64,000 bases of DNA from Linnemannia hyalina (taxonomy: Eukaryota > Mortierellomycota > Mortierellomycetes > Mortierellales > Mortierellaceae): NCBI GenBank assembly GCA_019671135.1, contig JAHRHY010000025.1, forward strand, positions 1 to 64,000, given 5' to 3'. The translations under genes were made by a program, and so were the position numbers. The notes beneath the pieces are model-generated. The model was not told the origin of the DNA. It did not search any database and was given only the letters and a program-made list of their open reading frames with translations. Each line of letters begins with the position of its first letter. Position 1 is the first letter of the stretch. Below, in pieces: positions 39,155 through 49,755 of the stretch.

Positions 39155-39850
39155 TTGCATAGTGCTCCTCAGTCCTCTGCTACGAGATGTAATGCTTGCA
39201 GACAACTTGGTCACCGTTGTACAGCTCATGCGGATTGCCTTTTGAGCAGGAAGCGCATAATCGTTGCAGAATCTCTTGCTTCTACTCCTTCCACGGTCCT
39301 TGCTACTCCAGCCGCTTCTGCCGCTCCTGTTGCCCCTGCTGCTTATGTTACCCCTGCTACTCATGTTTCCTTTGTTGCTCATGTTGCTCCCGCTGATCTA
39401 CGTGTTTTTGGGAATAGAGTAGCTGCTGTTAAGGAGCAGGACGACACAGTGTACATGATCTAGGAATTGATGAGCGTGGTCTGCTCTCATTGGGGTGCTT
39501 TACATTGGACAGAGGTAACCAGTTACGATAATACCTACAACTATTCTACATTCTTCTTTCTTTTTATTGATGCGCGATTTAATTATTTATTTTGAATACG
39601 CAGGAGCGTGTCGGACGTACAGTCGCTAATCCACGCTTCTCTGTGTGCTGCCTAAGAGTCAAAATGCCAGCCATCGAAGCTTCCCTTGCTGGATTGCAAA
39701 GCCATTTCAGAGGTATTTCTTGCAACCACCCGGACCTTCAACAGTGTCTTTGCCTTTACATTACATCCTTTGGTACCAGTACAAAGTACCGTGACATTCG
39801 ACATGCGTTGACCGCCTGGCAGAGGGAAAGCGAAAAGAAAAAAAGGTATT
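39155..39850 (+). pseudogene. Helitron 1 Rep gene N-terminal remnant
   Basis: CNACRQLGHRCTAHADC is the zinc knuckle seen at 43800 in Helitron 2. A Pro/Ala-rich run and FGNRVAAVKEQDDT follow, and then a stop where the intact copy reads on. VCSHWGALHW has lost a Cys, and ERVGRTVANPRF...MPAIEA...TSFGTSTKYRD follows after an intron. The similarity ends at about 39850, before the Rep catalytic domain. Confidence 0.8.
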
Positions 39851-39885
39851 GTGAGTGCGATAGAGGACTTTGGGAGGATGGAGAT

Positions 39886-40345
39886 ATGGCACGTACGTTA
39901 CAAGGGCGACGGTCGAATAGGGAATGACCCAAGGAATAACACCTCGAGAGAGGAAGGCAGGTTTGAGCAAAGGAGGAAAACCGACAGGATTTAGCCCGCC
40001 AAGGCAACGAGTCGATTTGTCAAACAAAGTCTGAATGAGGCGGACGAGAGGGTTGTACAGTACGTTCATGGCAAGACGGTGTTGTATTTGATAGAAAGAA
40101 AGGAGACTGCTGCATAAAATCTTTGACCGAGATCTCGACTGACAGAGGGCTCATCAGACACGACAGGTCGCATTGGGGATGCGGAGGGCTGGCTCGGTGC
40201 TCGCCACTTCATGGCATTCATGCGACCCAAGTTGTGTATCTATAGGCATTCGAGCTCCCAGGGATCCCGTCTGACACCTCCTCCCCGTGGCTGTGGCTTG
40301 GATTAGTCAGGCCTGGCACGCTGGCACGATTTGTGGAATCTGACA
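39886..40345. repeat. Dispersed repeat, copy 1
   Basis: It is similar, in inverse orientation, to about 55515-55915. Shared blocks include gatatggca-x-gtac, ctcgagagaggaaggcaggt, the gatctcgact and gcggagggctggctcggtgct segments, and ggcttggattagtcaggcctggca. There is no long reading frame. The nature is unknown; a SINE or other short non-autonomous element is possible. Confidence 0.7.
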
Positions 40346-40561
40346 AAGAAAAAAAAAGGAAGGGAGGGCAAAACGAAAAAAAAAAGTGAAGACAGAAATA
40401 GAAAAGTGAGAGAGAAATGAGGAACTAACAAACACAAATAAACTTTGCAATATTCAACCACCACCACTTTTTTATCAATTCACACTTGCTCCACACCTCC
40501 GCGAGCGAAGCCGCGGGTACTATCTCTTTCTCTTTAAAAAAATAACGATTTCTGTATATCA

Positions 40562-41190
40562 CGTGAGGGCGGAGCCCGAACTAAAAATGTTGTGAGGGCC
40601 GTGGCCCTCACCAGTATCTTGCGCGTAGCGCCAGCGCGAAGCGCCAGTATTTTGTGAGCGAAGCGAGCGATGGTCACGGGCAAGGCCATCAAGAGTATCT
40701 TGCGCGAAGCGCGCCAGTGTCCTGTGAGCGCAGCGAGCGTACGGGCACGGGCTAAGAGGATATGAGGGCGTAGCCCGAATCAAGGGGCTTTCAAGAGGAT
40801 GTGAGCGCAGCGAGCAATGGTCACGGGCGCGCCCTGGCGCGACAATCGAAAGTATCTTGCGCGAAGCGCCAGTATGTTGTGACCGCACGGGTACGAAAGG
40901 GAGAAGATCATGTGAGGGCGTAGCCCGAACCAGAGGTCCTTTTTTGCGCCAAGCGCCCGTACTTTGTGAGCGAAGCGAGCGATGGTCACGGACAAGGCCA
41001 TTAAGAGTATCTTGCGCAAAGCGCGCCAGTATCCTGTGAGCGCAGCGAGCGTACGGGCACGGGACAAGAGGATATGAGGGCGTAGCCCAAATCAAGGGGC
41101 TTTGAAGAGGATGTGAGGGCGTAGCCCGAACCAGAGAAACTTTCTTGCGCAAAGCCCCAGTACTTCGTAAGGGCAAAGCTGTAGCTGTCT
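40562..41190. repeat. Array of GNA-loop mini-hairpins in Helitron 2
   Basis: It has the same kinds of units as in Helitron 1 (GGGCGTAGCCC, GCGCGAAGCGC, AGCGCAGC), with a different number and order. A 230-codon minus-strand frame through it is a repeat artefact. Confidence 0.85.
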
Positions 41191-42201
41191 GATACCTGTT
41201 GCCGCCTGCGGCAAAAGGAAGCGACCGCTGGAGCGTGGCCGTCTGGGCCATCTAGCGCGAAGCACCAGTGTGCTGTGAACGAGCCTTTTTGCAAGCCTAC
41301 TAAAAAGCAAGAAATCCTCTGGCGTGATGTAGAGCAAAGGGTAGTCAAGGATATCTTGAATATACTGCGAGTGAGGGTGATCCGAGAGAATAATGAATAC
41401 AAACAAGGCCAGGGGGATGGCTCCCCAGCTACTAAGATGACTATCTAATAAGGGAGGTCAGCTGGGCCCAGCTGGGACCAGGGATATTATTCTTTATGGC
41501 ACAACAGGAAACTCGACAGGTATGAGCTCTACATTCCCCAAGCGTGCCATTGGCCACAGGTAGTTGTGAAAAGTTTACAGTCACACTACAGTTGAAAAAG
41601 GAAAAAGGTAATAGGCAAGTGGCACCCGTATCTTTAAACGAGTCTTCTTCAAAGACCCTTCAAACACCCTTCAAAGACCCACACCTCTCACCCCAGATCC
41701 CCTTACAGCAACTTCCGGCACCCGTGGCATCGCCCACGGGCAACCTTTCTAGTTCTAGTAATAATACAAAGCGACTGTAGTGATCACCTGATATAGTTCG
41801 CAGTCACAATCAATCAATCGTTCCTAAATCACATGATTGTATTATGTCTATCGTGTGTGCTGTATGTGTGCCTGACGAACGCCACTAAATTTCCACCTCC
41901 CATTGTTGTTGATTGATGTTGACTAAGCAAAAGTGCGTATGCGTATCCCACAGAAAGCGAAGTGCGTGTCCCCTAGGAGGATCTGCTGACCAAGAAATGC
42001 TAAATAAGCAAAGTGGGAGTCCTCTAGAACCTCTAGAATCCTCCAGCAACAACCTTTTCTTCTCTAATAACTTGCTTGCTGCTACTCTTTTCCTCGCTTT
42101 TGTGCTTTTTTTTTTTTTTTTTTGCTCCTTTATTCCTCACTACAGTCTTTCATCAGCCACAACTCCAAATTTCATTTTCATCACATCTGTCACCATTCAA
42201 C

Positions 42202-43572
42202 ATGCCTTCCACTCGCCGTGCTCCTCTTACCTCCACCTCCAGTATCGATACCTCTTCAACTACAGCCTTTACAGGATACAAGCGGGTTAGAGCGACGAAC
42301 TCAACAAGGTCGCAGCCCACCAAGTCCGTCAGGTTCTCTTCCCTTACCACCACCAGGCGTACGGCTGCCACTAAATCTACTGTTACCACTCCCTCCTCTC
42401 CTTCCTCGCTTCCCATCAATAGCACTATGGAGGCCTTTCAAGTCCAAATTATCATATGGTGTTTGTTACATCTCTGCAGATCTTGACGATATCCACCGCG
42501 TCCATTAGAGGAGAATGTATATATGATACCAAGCATATAAGACAACCATTGTAACATTTTTTGTTTAACTATCCTACTAAACACCAACCTATTCTCCAAA
42601 CAACAAAGTCTTCTTATTTTTCGCACACCAAACTCTTGAATATGTCCATCTACTATTAAACTGTAACCCTCACTGCAAGATTCGACAGAGTAGTTCTTGT
42701 ATGTGATCATCTAAAGCACTTGTATTCTCAACTGTATCTTTGTCGTGAAATACAGGGGAGAGATTACATTTTAAAAATTCTTGTGCTGTCTATTGCTATT
42801 TTATTCTGTGTTCTGTTGCCCACTATGAAGAGATATGCCAGTTATGGAAGTCAACACTCCGTTCCTTGGACTTTGGATATTTTTTATATGCCTTTTTATA
42901 TCCTCTGCACATGAAGGGGCCGCTATCACCAAACCCAATGCAATCGCTTCTTCTTCCTCCTCCTCTTCCCCTATTAGCAGGTGTAGCAGGTGCCGTGGAA
43001 ACGATCACCAAAGGTCAACAAGTCGTCGCTGCCCATACTTTAAAGGGAAGCAAACGACAAGTGCAAGGATCTGCCATTCCCAGAAGCGTCACTCCAACAA
43101 CTGCGACTACCTCGAAACCATCTTTGACACCGTTTCGGACGAGAGTATCCTCGCTGCACTTACTGATGTTCAAGATCAGGATCTAAACATGACAAGTCAG
43201 TCTACTTTGGTGGAGGATATCGTGCGGGATCAGGATCTAAACACCACAAGTCAGTCTACCTTGGTGGAGGATGAGGACAGCGAGGATGAGCCACTCATAA
43301 GGCGGCCGCGAGTCTGGGAAAATATTTCCAATCCTGAACCAACTCTTGCAATCCAATTGGAAGACAAAGCCAGGGACGACCAGGAAAGGCCATTGACACA
43401 AGTCATTCCAACAGCATTGCAAAGCCCTTCTTCAAGTTATCCAGATACAATGTTGGACGAGCGGACCCCTCCAACACTCTCCACCTCCAGGTTGAACACT
43501 ACTTCTGGATCTATGGTCGTTGTATGTCCCAGTTGCTCATCCAAACTCTCACTTACAGCAGTCTTAGAGTAG
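42202..43572 (+). CDS. Helitron 2 N-terminal zinc-knuckle protein or exon, interrupted by a 495 bp unit
   Basis: 42202-42428 and 42927-43572 join in frame (290 codons) when the unit and one TAT are subtracted. The N-terminus is basic and Ser/Thr-rich. CSRCRGNDHQRSTSRRCP near 43000 is a CCHC-like knuckle, and an acidic tail with a twice-repeated QDLN-x-TSQSTLVED follows. It is probably the first exon of the Rep-helicase gene, since a splice acceptor opens the next exon at 43754, but it could be a separate accessory gene. The unit insertion should abolish or alter its expression. Confidence 0.65.
42429..42923 (-). repeat. Lone 495 bp unit in the Helitron 2 gene (TAT duplication)
   Basis: It is a complete unit in inverse orientation, flanked by TAT at 42426-42428 and 42924-42926. 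Its variants match the A1 units. Helitron 1, at the equivalent place (about 38340), has the uninterrupted sequence cactatcacc. Confidence 0.9.
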
Positions 43573-43753
43573 CTAAAAATACAACTCAACAACCTTTTTT
43601 TTTTTTTTTAAACATACTCTTTCATTTTCTTTTCAACACCCTCCTTCCCTTCAATACACTCTTTCCCTTTAACGCACCCTCAAAACCTTTCAACTTCCAA
43701 CCCTAACACACTTACACTTTCTGTGCTGTCAACTTCAAACGCCAATGATATAG

Positions 43754-45160
43754 CGACCTATTACCACTGTCCCAGCCTTTGATCCTCCTCATGCTCTAAA
43801 ATGTAATGCTTGCGGACGACTTGGTCATCATCGTACGACTCATGCGGATTGCTCTTTGAACCCGCAGCGCCTGCCCTCCATGATCCCTTCCGCCCCTTCT
43901 ACCCCTGCTGATCCTGCTGCTCCTGCTGCTCCTGCTGCTCCTGCTGCTCCTGCTGCTCCTGCAACTCCTGCTGCTCCTATCGGACCACGTGTTTTCGGAA
44001 ATGATATGGCTGCTATTAAGGAGCATGAGCAAGATGACACAGAGTACAGAAACCTGGGACGGATGAACGTCGCTTGCTCTCATTGTGGTGCTTTACATTG
44101 GATAGAGGTAATGATTTCCCATTACCATATTACCATATTATTTACAGTTACTCTATTTCTTTATATTGACACCGATTTAAATTATTTCCTCTGAATTCAC
44201 AGGAGCGCATCGGACGTGCAGTCGCCAATCCACGTTTTTACAGGTGTTGCCTGCATGGAAAAGTCAATATGCCGGCCATCGAGGCTCCCCCAGCCGAACT
44301 GCGACACCTGTTCAAGGGCGATACCCCTCTCTCCAGGCGATTTCTAGCAAACATACGGACCTTCAACAATGCCTTTGCTTTCGCATCCTTTGGTACCAGT
44401 ACAAAATACCGTGACATGCGGCGACCACGTGGTAGGGGCCCTAATACCTTTCAAGTCAAGGGCCAACTTTACCACAAGATCGGCGGTATTGTCCCACCCA
44501 ATGCCCAACAACCTCAGTTTGCCCAGATTTATTTTCACGACTCGGACCAAGATGCTGAAGTCGATCGACGCTTGGATTTCATCTACGGGCTAAGGAACCA
44601 GGCTATTCGAAACGGCGGGGATGGTGCGCAAGCACAAGACAAGGACAGAATGATCATCCGCATCCTTCATCGTCTCATGTATAGGCACAATCCGTACGCC
44701 AAGAGGTTCAAGACCATTGGACAACGTATTCGAGAGGACGATGCACCGGTTCTGGGCTTAAAGATCGTTTGCCAGAGGGCGGGTGACGCGAGACGCTACA
44801 ATCGACCCACCGCCGATGAAATTGCCGCCATCCTTCCTGGCGATTCAACAGATGCACCTGCGAATCGGGATATAATCATCCAGCTTCACAACAACCGCCT
44901 TCATCAGGTTTCAGCACTGCACCAGGCATATTTTCCTCTCTGTTACCCGCTGTTGTTTCTGCGAGGGGAGGATGGATATCACCTAGGACTCACTCGAAAC
45001 GACCCTCAACCTCCGGGACCGGATGATGTCTTGCAACATATCCTAGATCCACAACTTGCTTATCAACATCCAGTTCCACCTCATGATCCACAGCTATTGT
45101 TGGATCAACCCGACGCTAATGAGATGGATCTTGACGACGACGCTAATGAGATGGACCTCG

Positions 45161-45200
<40 letters not shown>

Positions 45201-48200
45201 TGACTTTGAGTACGACCCCGAGGAGCAGGTCGACCAGGGCTATAATGATGAAATCCTCAACAATCACCTTAACGACGCTGATCCACAAGCTGGAATGGAA
45301 GTCGATCTCGACAATGACGATGAGGGCGAGCATGGGGTGGATGAAGATGACCAGGAGCAAGCTCAAGGCAACAACCCTCGCAGGATCACCATGATGGATT
45401 TTTTTGCGTATCGCCTCCAGTACCGCATTGGCGATAGCAGCGAGTATATGTTCCGCTCACGACGCCTCCTTCAGCAATTGATGGTCGATATGTTTTGCAC
45501 CATGGACATGAATCGCCTCAATTTTCTGAAGCATAATCAGCAGACCCTTCGTATTGAACTCTACTCAGGTAAGCAAGGGGGTCATCTTTGAGATGTTGAA
45601 GGCATTTTGAAAATCACTTGATGGTCATTCTCAGAATTCTAATCATAATCCTTTTTTTTTTTTTTTTTTTTTTGGCATAATGTCTCCACAGGCTTACAGG
45701 ATGCGGTCAATGCTGGGGATGTCAACGCCGCCGCTGTTGGAAGACGGGTCGTCCTACCTTCAAGTTACGTCAGCGGACCCCGATACATGCAGCAGTTGTA
45801 CCAAGATGCAATGGCCATTGTCCGTGCCTTCGAATCGACACCGGATTATTTCGTTACTTTTACCTGTAACCCCAAGTGGCCCGAAATCACGTCTGAACTT
45901 TTCCCGAACCAGACAGCGGCTGAACGTCCGGACCTGACGACCCGCGTCTTTCACATCAAGCTGAAGGAACTCCTGCATGATCTGTTGAAAAACCATGTCC
46001 TCGGAAAGGTCGTCGGCATGATTCATGTCATTGAGTTCCAGAAGCGTGGACTCCCCCATGCACACATTCTGCTCATCATGAGCCCCGAGCACAAGCCTGG
46101 ATTGCCTGAGGACTACGACAAATACATTTCTGCCGAGATTCCTGACCCTGCAACTCATCCGGCCGCCTATGAGACTGTTGTGAAATCCATGATCCATGGC
46201 CCATGTGGACCGGCAAACAGGAACTCTCCATGCATGGAGAACGGCGTGTGTACCAAAGGCTATCCCAAGCCCTTCCTCGCAACCACCACAAACGGACCAA
46301 ATGGATATCCGCAGTACCGGCGCCGCATGGATGGAAGGACAGTCAGGATCGATGGCCGGGGAGATTTCGAGATTGACAACCGTTGGGTCGTTCCGCACAA
46401 CCCTTATCTGGCTGCAAAGTATGGTGCCCATATCAATGTCGAGAGCTGCACCTCTTCCACTGCGGTCAAGTATCTTTACAAGTACGTCTACAAGGGTCAT
46501 GATCGAGCCACTGTTGTGGTTCAACAGCCGGCACAAGACGGAGCTCAAGCCGGAGCCGGAGATCTACCTGTGCCAGAAGTCAACGAGATCATTGATTTCA
46601 TCGACGGTCGCTATGTCTCTGCCTCCGAGTCTTCTTGGCGCATATTCGGTTTCCGCCTACACAGTGCCTATCCATCCGTCACCAGGTTGCATTTGCATCT
46701 TCCCGGCCAGTTCATGCACGCCTTCCGCTCGGACGAACCCATCGCCGATGTCCTAGAGAGAGCCGCACTGGAGCGCAGTACGCTGACTGCATTCTTCGAC
46801 TATAACCGCGACCATCCTGACGAACCGCCGTCAAAGTACCACGACTTTCCTCAAACCCACGTTTACCTCAAGAGGGAAAAGCGATGGAAGCTCAGAGAGA
46901 GAGGATGTACAGTCGGCCGACTCTTTTTTGTGCATGATACCGCAGGCGATCTGTTTTATTTGCGGTTGCTACTACTCTCGGTGCCAAGTCCTATATCGTT
47001 TGAGGGCCTAAGAACAGTCGAAAACGAGGTCCATCCCACGTTCAAGGCCGCCTGCATCGCCCTTGGCATGCTTCAAGATGATCGCGAGTGGGAGAACTGT
47101 CTTCGGGATGCCGCAGTCAGCCAAACGGGATACCAACTCCGCTCCCTTTTTGCAAAGATTCTTGCCTTTTGCAACCCGACAAATCCTGCTCAGCTTTGGA
47201 CCACCTTTCGCGATGCACTGTCTGATGATCTCCGTCCAAGGGAACGTGACGCTACCAGCCTTGAGCAGCGACAATCCTTTGCAGACCAGCGTGCAAATGC
47301 TGCCTTGATCCACTTACAAGTTCTCTTGAGGAACCTCGGCAAGACTCTCCACGACTACGAAGGCATGCCCGAGCCCGTCATACTGGAGCAGCATGGTCCC
47401 AACGTAAATGCATTTATTGCAGACGAGTTGAATTACCCTTTGCCCAGCGCAGAAGATTTCGCCATGATGGAGCAGTCACTCAACGCGAATCAGAGGGAAG
47501 CATACGACCGAATCAAGCACTCCTATGAGATGAACTCTTCCGAGGCGTACTTCATCGATGGTCCTGCAGGTACAGGAAAGACCTTCCTGTACTCCCTAAT
47601 CCTGTCTATGGTCCGGTCGAATCGCGATATCGCTCTTGCCGTTGCTGGATCTGGAATCGCCGCATTACTCCTACAAGGCGGAAGAACCGCTCACTCGCGC
47701 TTTAAGATTCCCGTCCCTACCCACGAGGATAGCGTTTGTTCAGTCAACCACAGGTCAGAAATTGCCAATCTTCTCATCCGGGCCAAGATCGTTGTCTGGG
47801 ACGAGGCTCCGATGACGCATCGGCATATCTTTGAGGCTGTAGATCGCACTCTCAAAGACCTGATAAAGACTGTGGACCCTGCGAACGAACATCGTCCCTT
47901 TGGAGAAAAGCTCATGGTCTTTGGCGGCGACTTCAGGCAGATTTCTCCAGTCGTTAAGCAAGGCCGCAGAGAGGAAACCATTGGAGCCTGCTTTAAACGA
48001 TCTCCACTCTGGGACCACATCCAACACCTTCATCTTTCCGTCAACATGCGCCTCCTCAGAAATGCCGACGCTCCCGACATCGAGGAACAGACCGGGTTTG
48101 CAAACTGGCTTCTTCAAGTCGGAGAAGGTACTGTTCCTGGCCCGTCTCCAGACCACAGAATCTCCACCACCATCACACTTCCACCCCAGATGGTGATGCC

Positions 48201-48933
48201 AGCCAATGCCAACATTGGCGATCTCATTGCCAAGGTCTACCCTGATCTCCAGCACAATATTGGCAATGCCCAGTATCTCAATCAGCGCGCAGTGCTCTGC
48301 CCAACAAACGACAACGTCGATGAAGTCAACAACCACATCATGTCAGCCATACAAGGGGAATCAAGAGAGTTTCTCTCGCAGGACTCCATCATCGACAAAG
48401 AAGACGATAGGGTGGACGCTCTGTTTCCTATCGAGTTTCTGAACAGCCTCAAGTCGTCTTTGCTCCCTCCTCACTGCCTGAGATTGACCGTGGGTTGTCC
48501 TGTCATACTCCTTCGAAACCTCATGCCACAGGAAGGACTTTGCAATGGCACGCGACTCATATGTACATCGCTCTCACGGTACGTCTTGGGAGCCACTATC
48601 ATTACAGGAACACATGCCGGCAATCACGTATTCCTTTCCCGCATCCCGATCTGCCCTTCTGACCTCGATATGCCGTTCAAGTTCCGACGACTCCAGTTCC
48701 CTATCCGACCCGCCTTTGCAATGACGATCAACAAGTCCCAAGGTCAGACTTTAGACACCGTTGGTATCTATCTCAAGAAGCCGGTATTCGCCCATGGCCA
48801 ACTGTACGTTGCCCTATCTCGAGTGACGAACAAGAACAACGTGCATGTGTTGATTGAGAGGGAGGGTCCCGATACACCATATGGCTGTACAACAAATGTT
48901 GTTTACCCAGAGATTCTTGCCCTGAGTGACTAA
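43754..48933 (+). CDS. Helitron Rep-helicase (RepHel)
   Basis: Inferred exons are 43754-44107, 44203-45568 and 45692-48933, all with GT-AG borders and matching phases. The first carries a zinc knuckle (CNACGRLGHHRTTHADC), a Pro/Ala run and CSHCGALHW. The second has an acidic Asp-Asn repeat (about 45115-45200). The third opens with GLQDAVNAGD and LPSSYVSGPRYMQQ and has the Rep nickase HUH motif in GLPHAHIL (about 46050) and the tyrosine region KYLYKYVYKG (about 46470). The Pif1-like helicase follows, with Walker A GPAGTGKTF (about 47562), WDEAPM, FGGDFRQ and a C-terminal SQGQTLD...VALSRV. The enzyme nicks and unwinds one strand to move the element by rolling-circle transfer. No stops are seen in the last two exons, so it may be functional apart from the upstream unit insertion. 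Confidence 0.88.
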
Positions 48934-49053
48934 AAAAAAAATGACATAAGAAAAAAAAAAAGGAGGGTAGGGATCAAGGGAGACAGTGACAGACAGAAAT
49001 AAATACCACATCCATTTCGCTTTTTTTTTTTTTTTTTTTTTCACCCAACACCT

Positions 49054-49083
49054 CCGCGAGCGAAGCCGCGGGTACTATTCTAG
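49054..49083 (+). other. Helitron 2 3' terminal hairpin and CTAG end
   Basis: Stem CCGCG (49054-49058) and CGCGG (49067-49071) enclose AGCGAAGC. It is followed nine bases later by CTAG at 49080-49083, the usual 3' signal of Helitrons (hairpin then CTRR). Confidence 0.85.
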
Positions 49084-49755
49084 TGGCTCCAAAAAAAAAA
49101 CAGATCGGCCTTTTACGGTCCATATAACAAAAAAGACATGAATGTCGGCCTTCATAAATGAAATAGCATTCAAAATGTCCATGCAGAGTAAGGGATACAT
49201 CATTATGAATCGGTATTGTTATCATTGACATAAGACAATGTCTTTCTGCGCAATTTTATGTGAAAAGGCGTATAAATAAAAAAAAGATGGGATAACATGG
49301 TACCCATTTTTAAATGCCATACATTCCGCCTTGTACCGCTGTAGTACAACTGTAGTTTCACAATCTGCTCTCGAGCTTTCCAAGGCAGTCTCAGCGCGTT
49401 CAATGAGGCGCTCGAGTCGCTCACGGTAGTTTACGGATCGGCAGAATGAGACAAAGATCGCTAGTCAGCAGTGCCGTGATCGACGGGTGGGTTAAAGGGC
49501 CTCTTGTCCTCCACCATCGCCTCGATGGCCTTTTGAGATCACTGAAGTCCTTCAGGCGATGATTCAAGGCTGGTTCCAGCAGCGAATCGCGGTCTCCGTC
49601 TCTGTGGCGGCGTACCTTCATAAAGGGGACCTCGTCTACACCTGATGCCTGGATCTGTAAAGCATAGCGTAGCAATATTTGTCTTTCATGCCAGTGCCTC
49701 GGTAATATTTAAAGAATTATCGGTCTATCTAGCTAAAGTAGGCAGTAGTGGTTTA
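49084..49755. other. Host spacer between Helitron 2 and the aspartokinase gene
   Basis: No gene is firmly supported. On the minus strand, about 49290-49425 can be read as a coiled-coil-like segment (NYRERLERLIERAETALESS) and 49421-49675 as another open stretch, in different frames. These might be a fragment of a gene or chance. The 3' end of the aspartokinase transcript must lie here. Confidence 0.35.

Larger units (their letters stand above)
36356..40530 (+). mobile_element. Helitron 1: decayed Helitron, probably non-autonomous
   Basis: The 5' end (TCACGTGAGGGCGGAGCCC, after an A) is the same as that of Helitron 2 at 40559. The 3' side has the same terminal hairpin (CCGCGAGCGAAGCCGCGG, about 40498-40515) followed by GTACTAT, but the final CTAG is not conserved. 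Inside are the same hairpin array, a shared 300 bp segment (37337-37650, 41430-41755), a broken copy of the zinc-knuckle exon and a broken start of the Rep gene. The Rep/helicase core is missing, and other repeats are inserted. Confidence 0.8.
40559..49083 (+). mobile_element. Helitron 2: 8.5 kb Helitron with Rep-helicase gene
   Basis: It begins with TC after an A (40558) and ends with a 3' hairpin (49054-49071) and CTAG (49080-49083) before a T, the A|TC...CTAG|T form of Helitrons without target duplication. It contains the mini-hairpin array (40562-41190), a 300 bp segment shared with Helitron 1, a zinc-knuckle exon interrupted by a 495 bp unit, and a Rep-Pif1 helicase gene with intact frames. 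It sits 28 bp past the end of Helitron 1, a head-to-tail arrangement often seen for Helitrons. Confidence 0.85.

Noticed and set aside
49203..49675. A gene between Helitron 2 and aspartokinase
   Set aside because: A coiled-coil-like reading exists but in two unlinked frames with no clear splice sites; it is listed only as spacer content.
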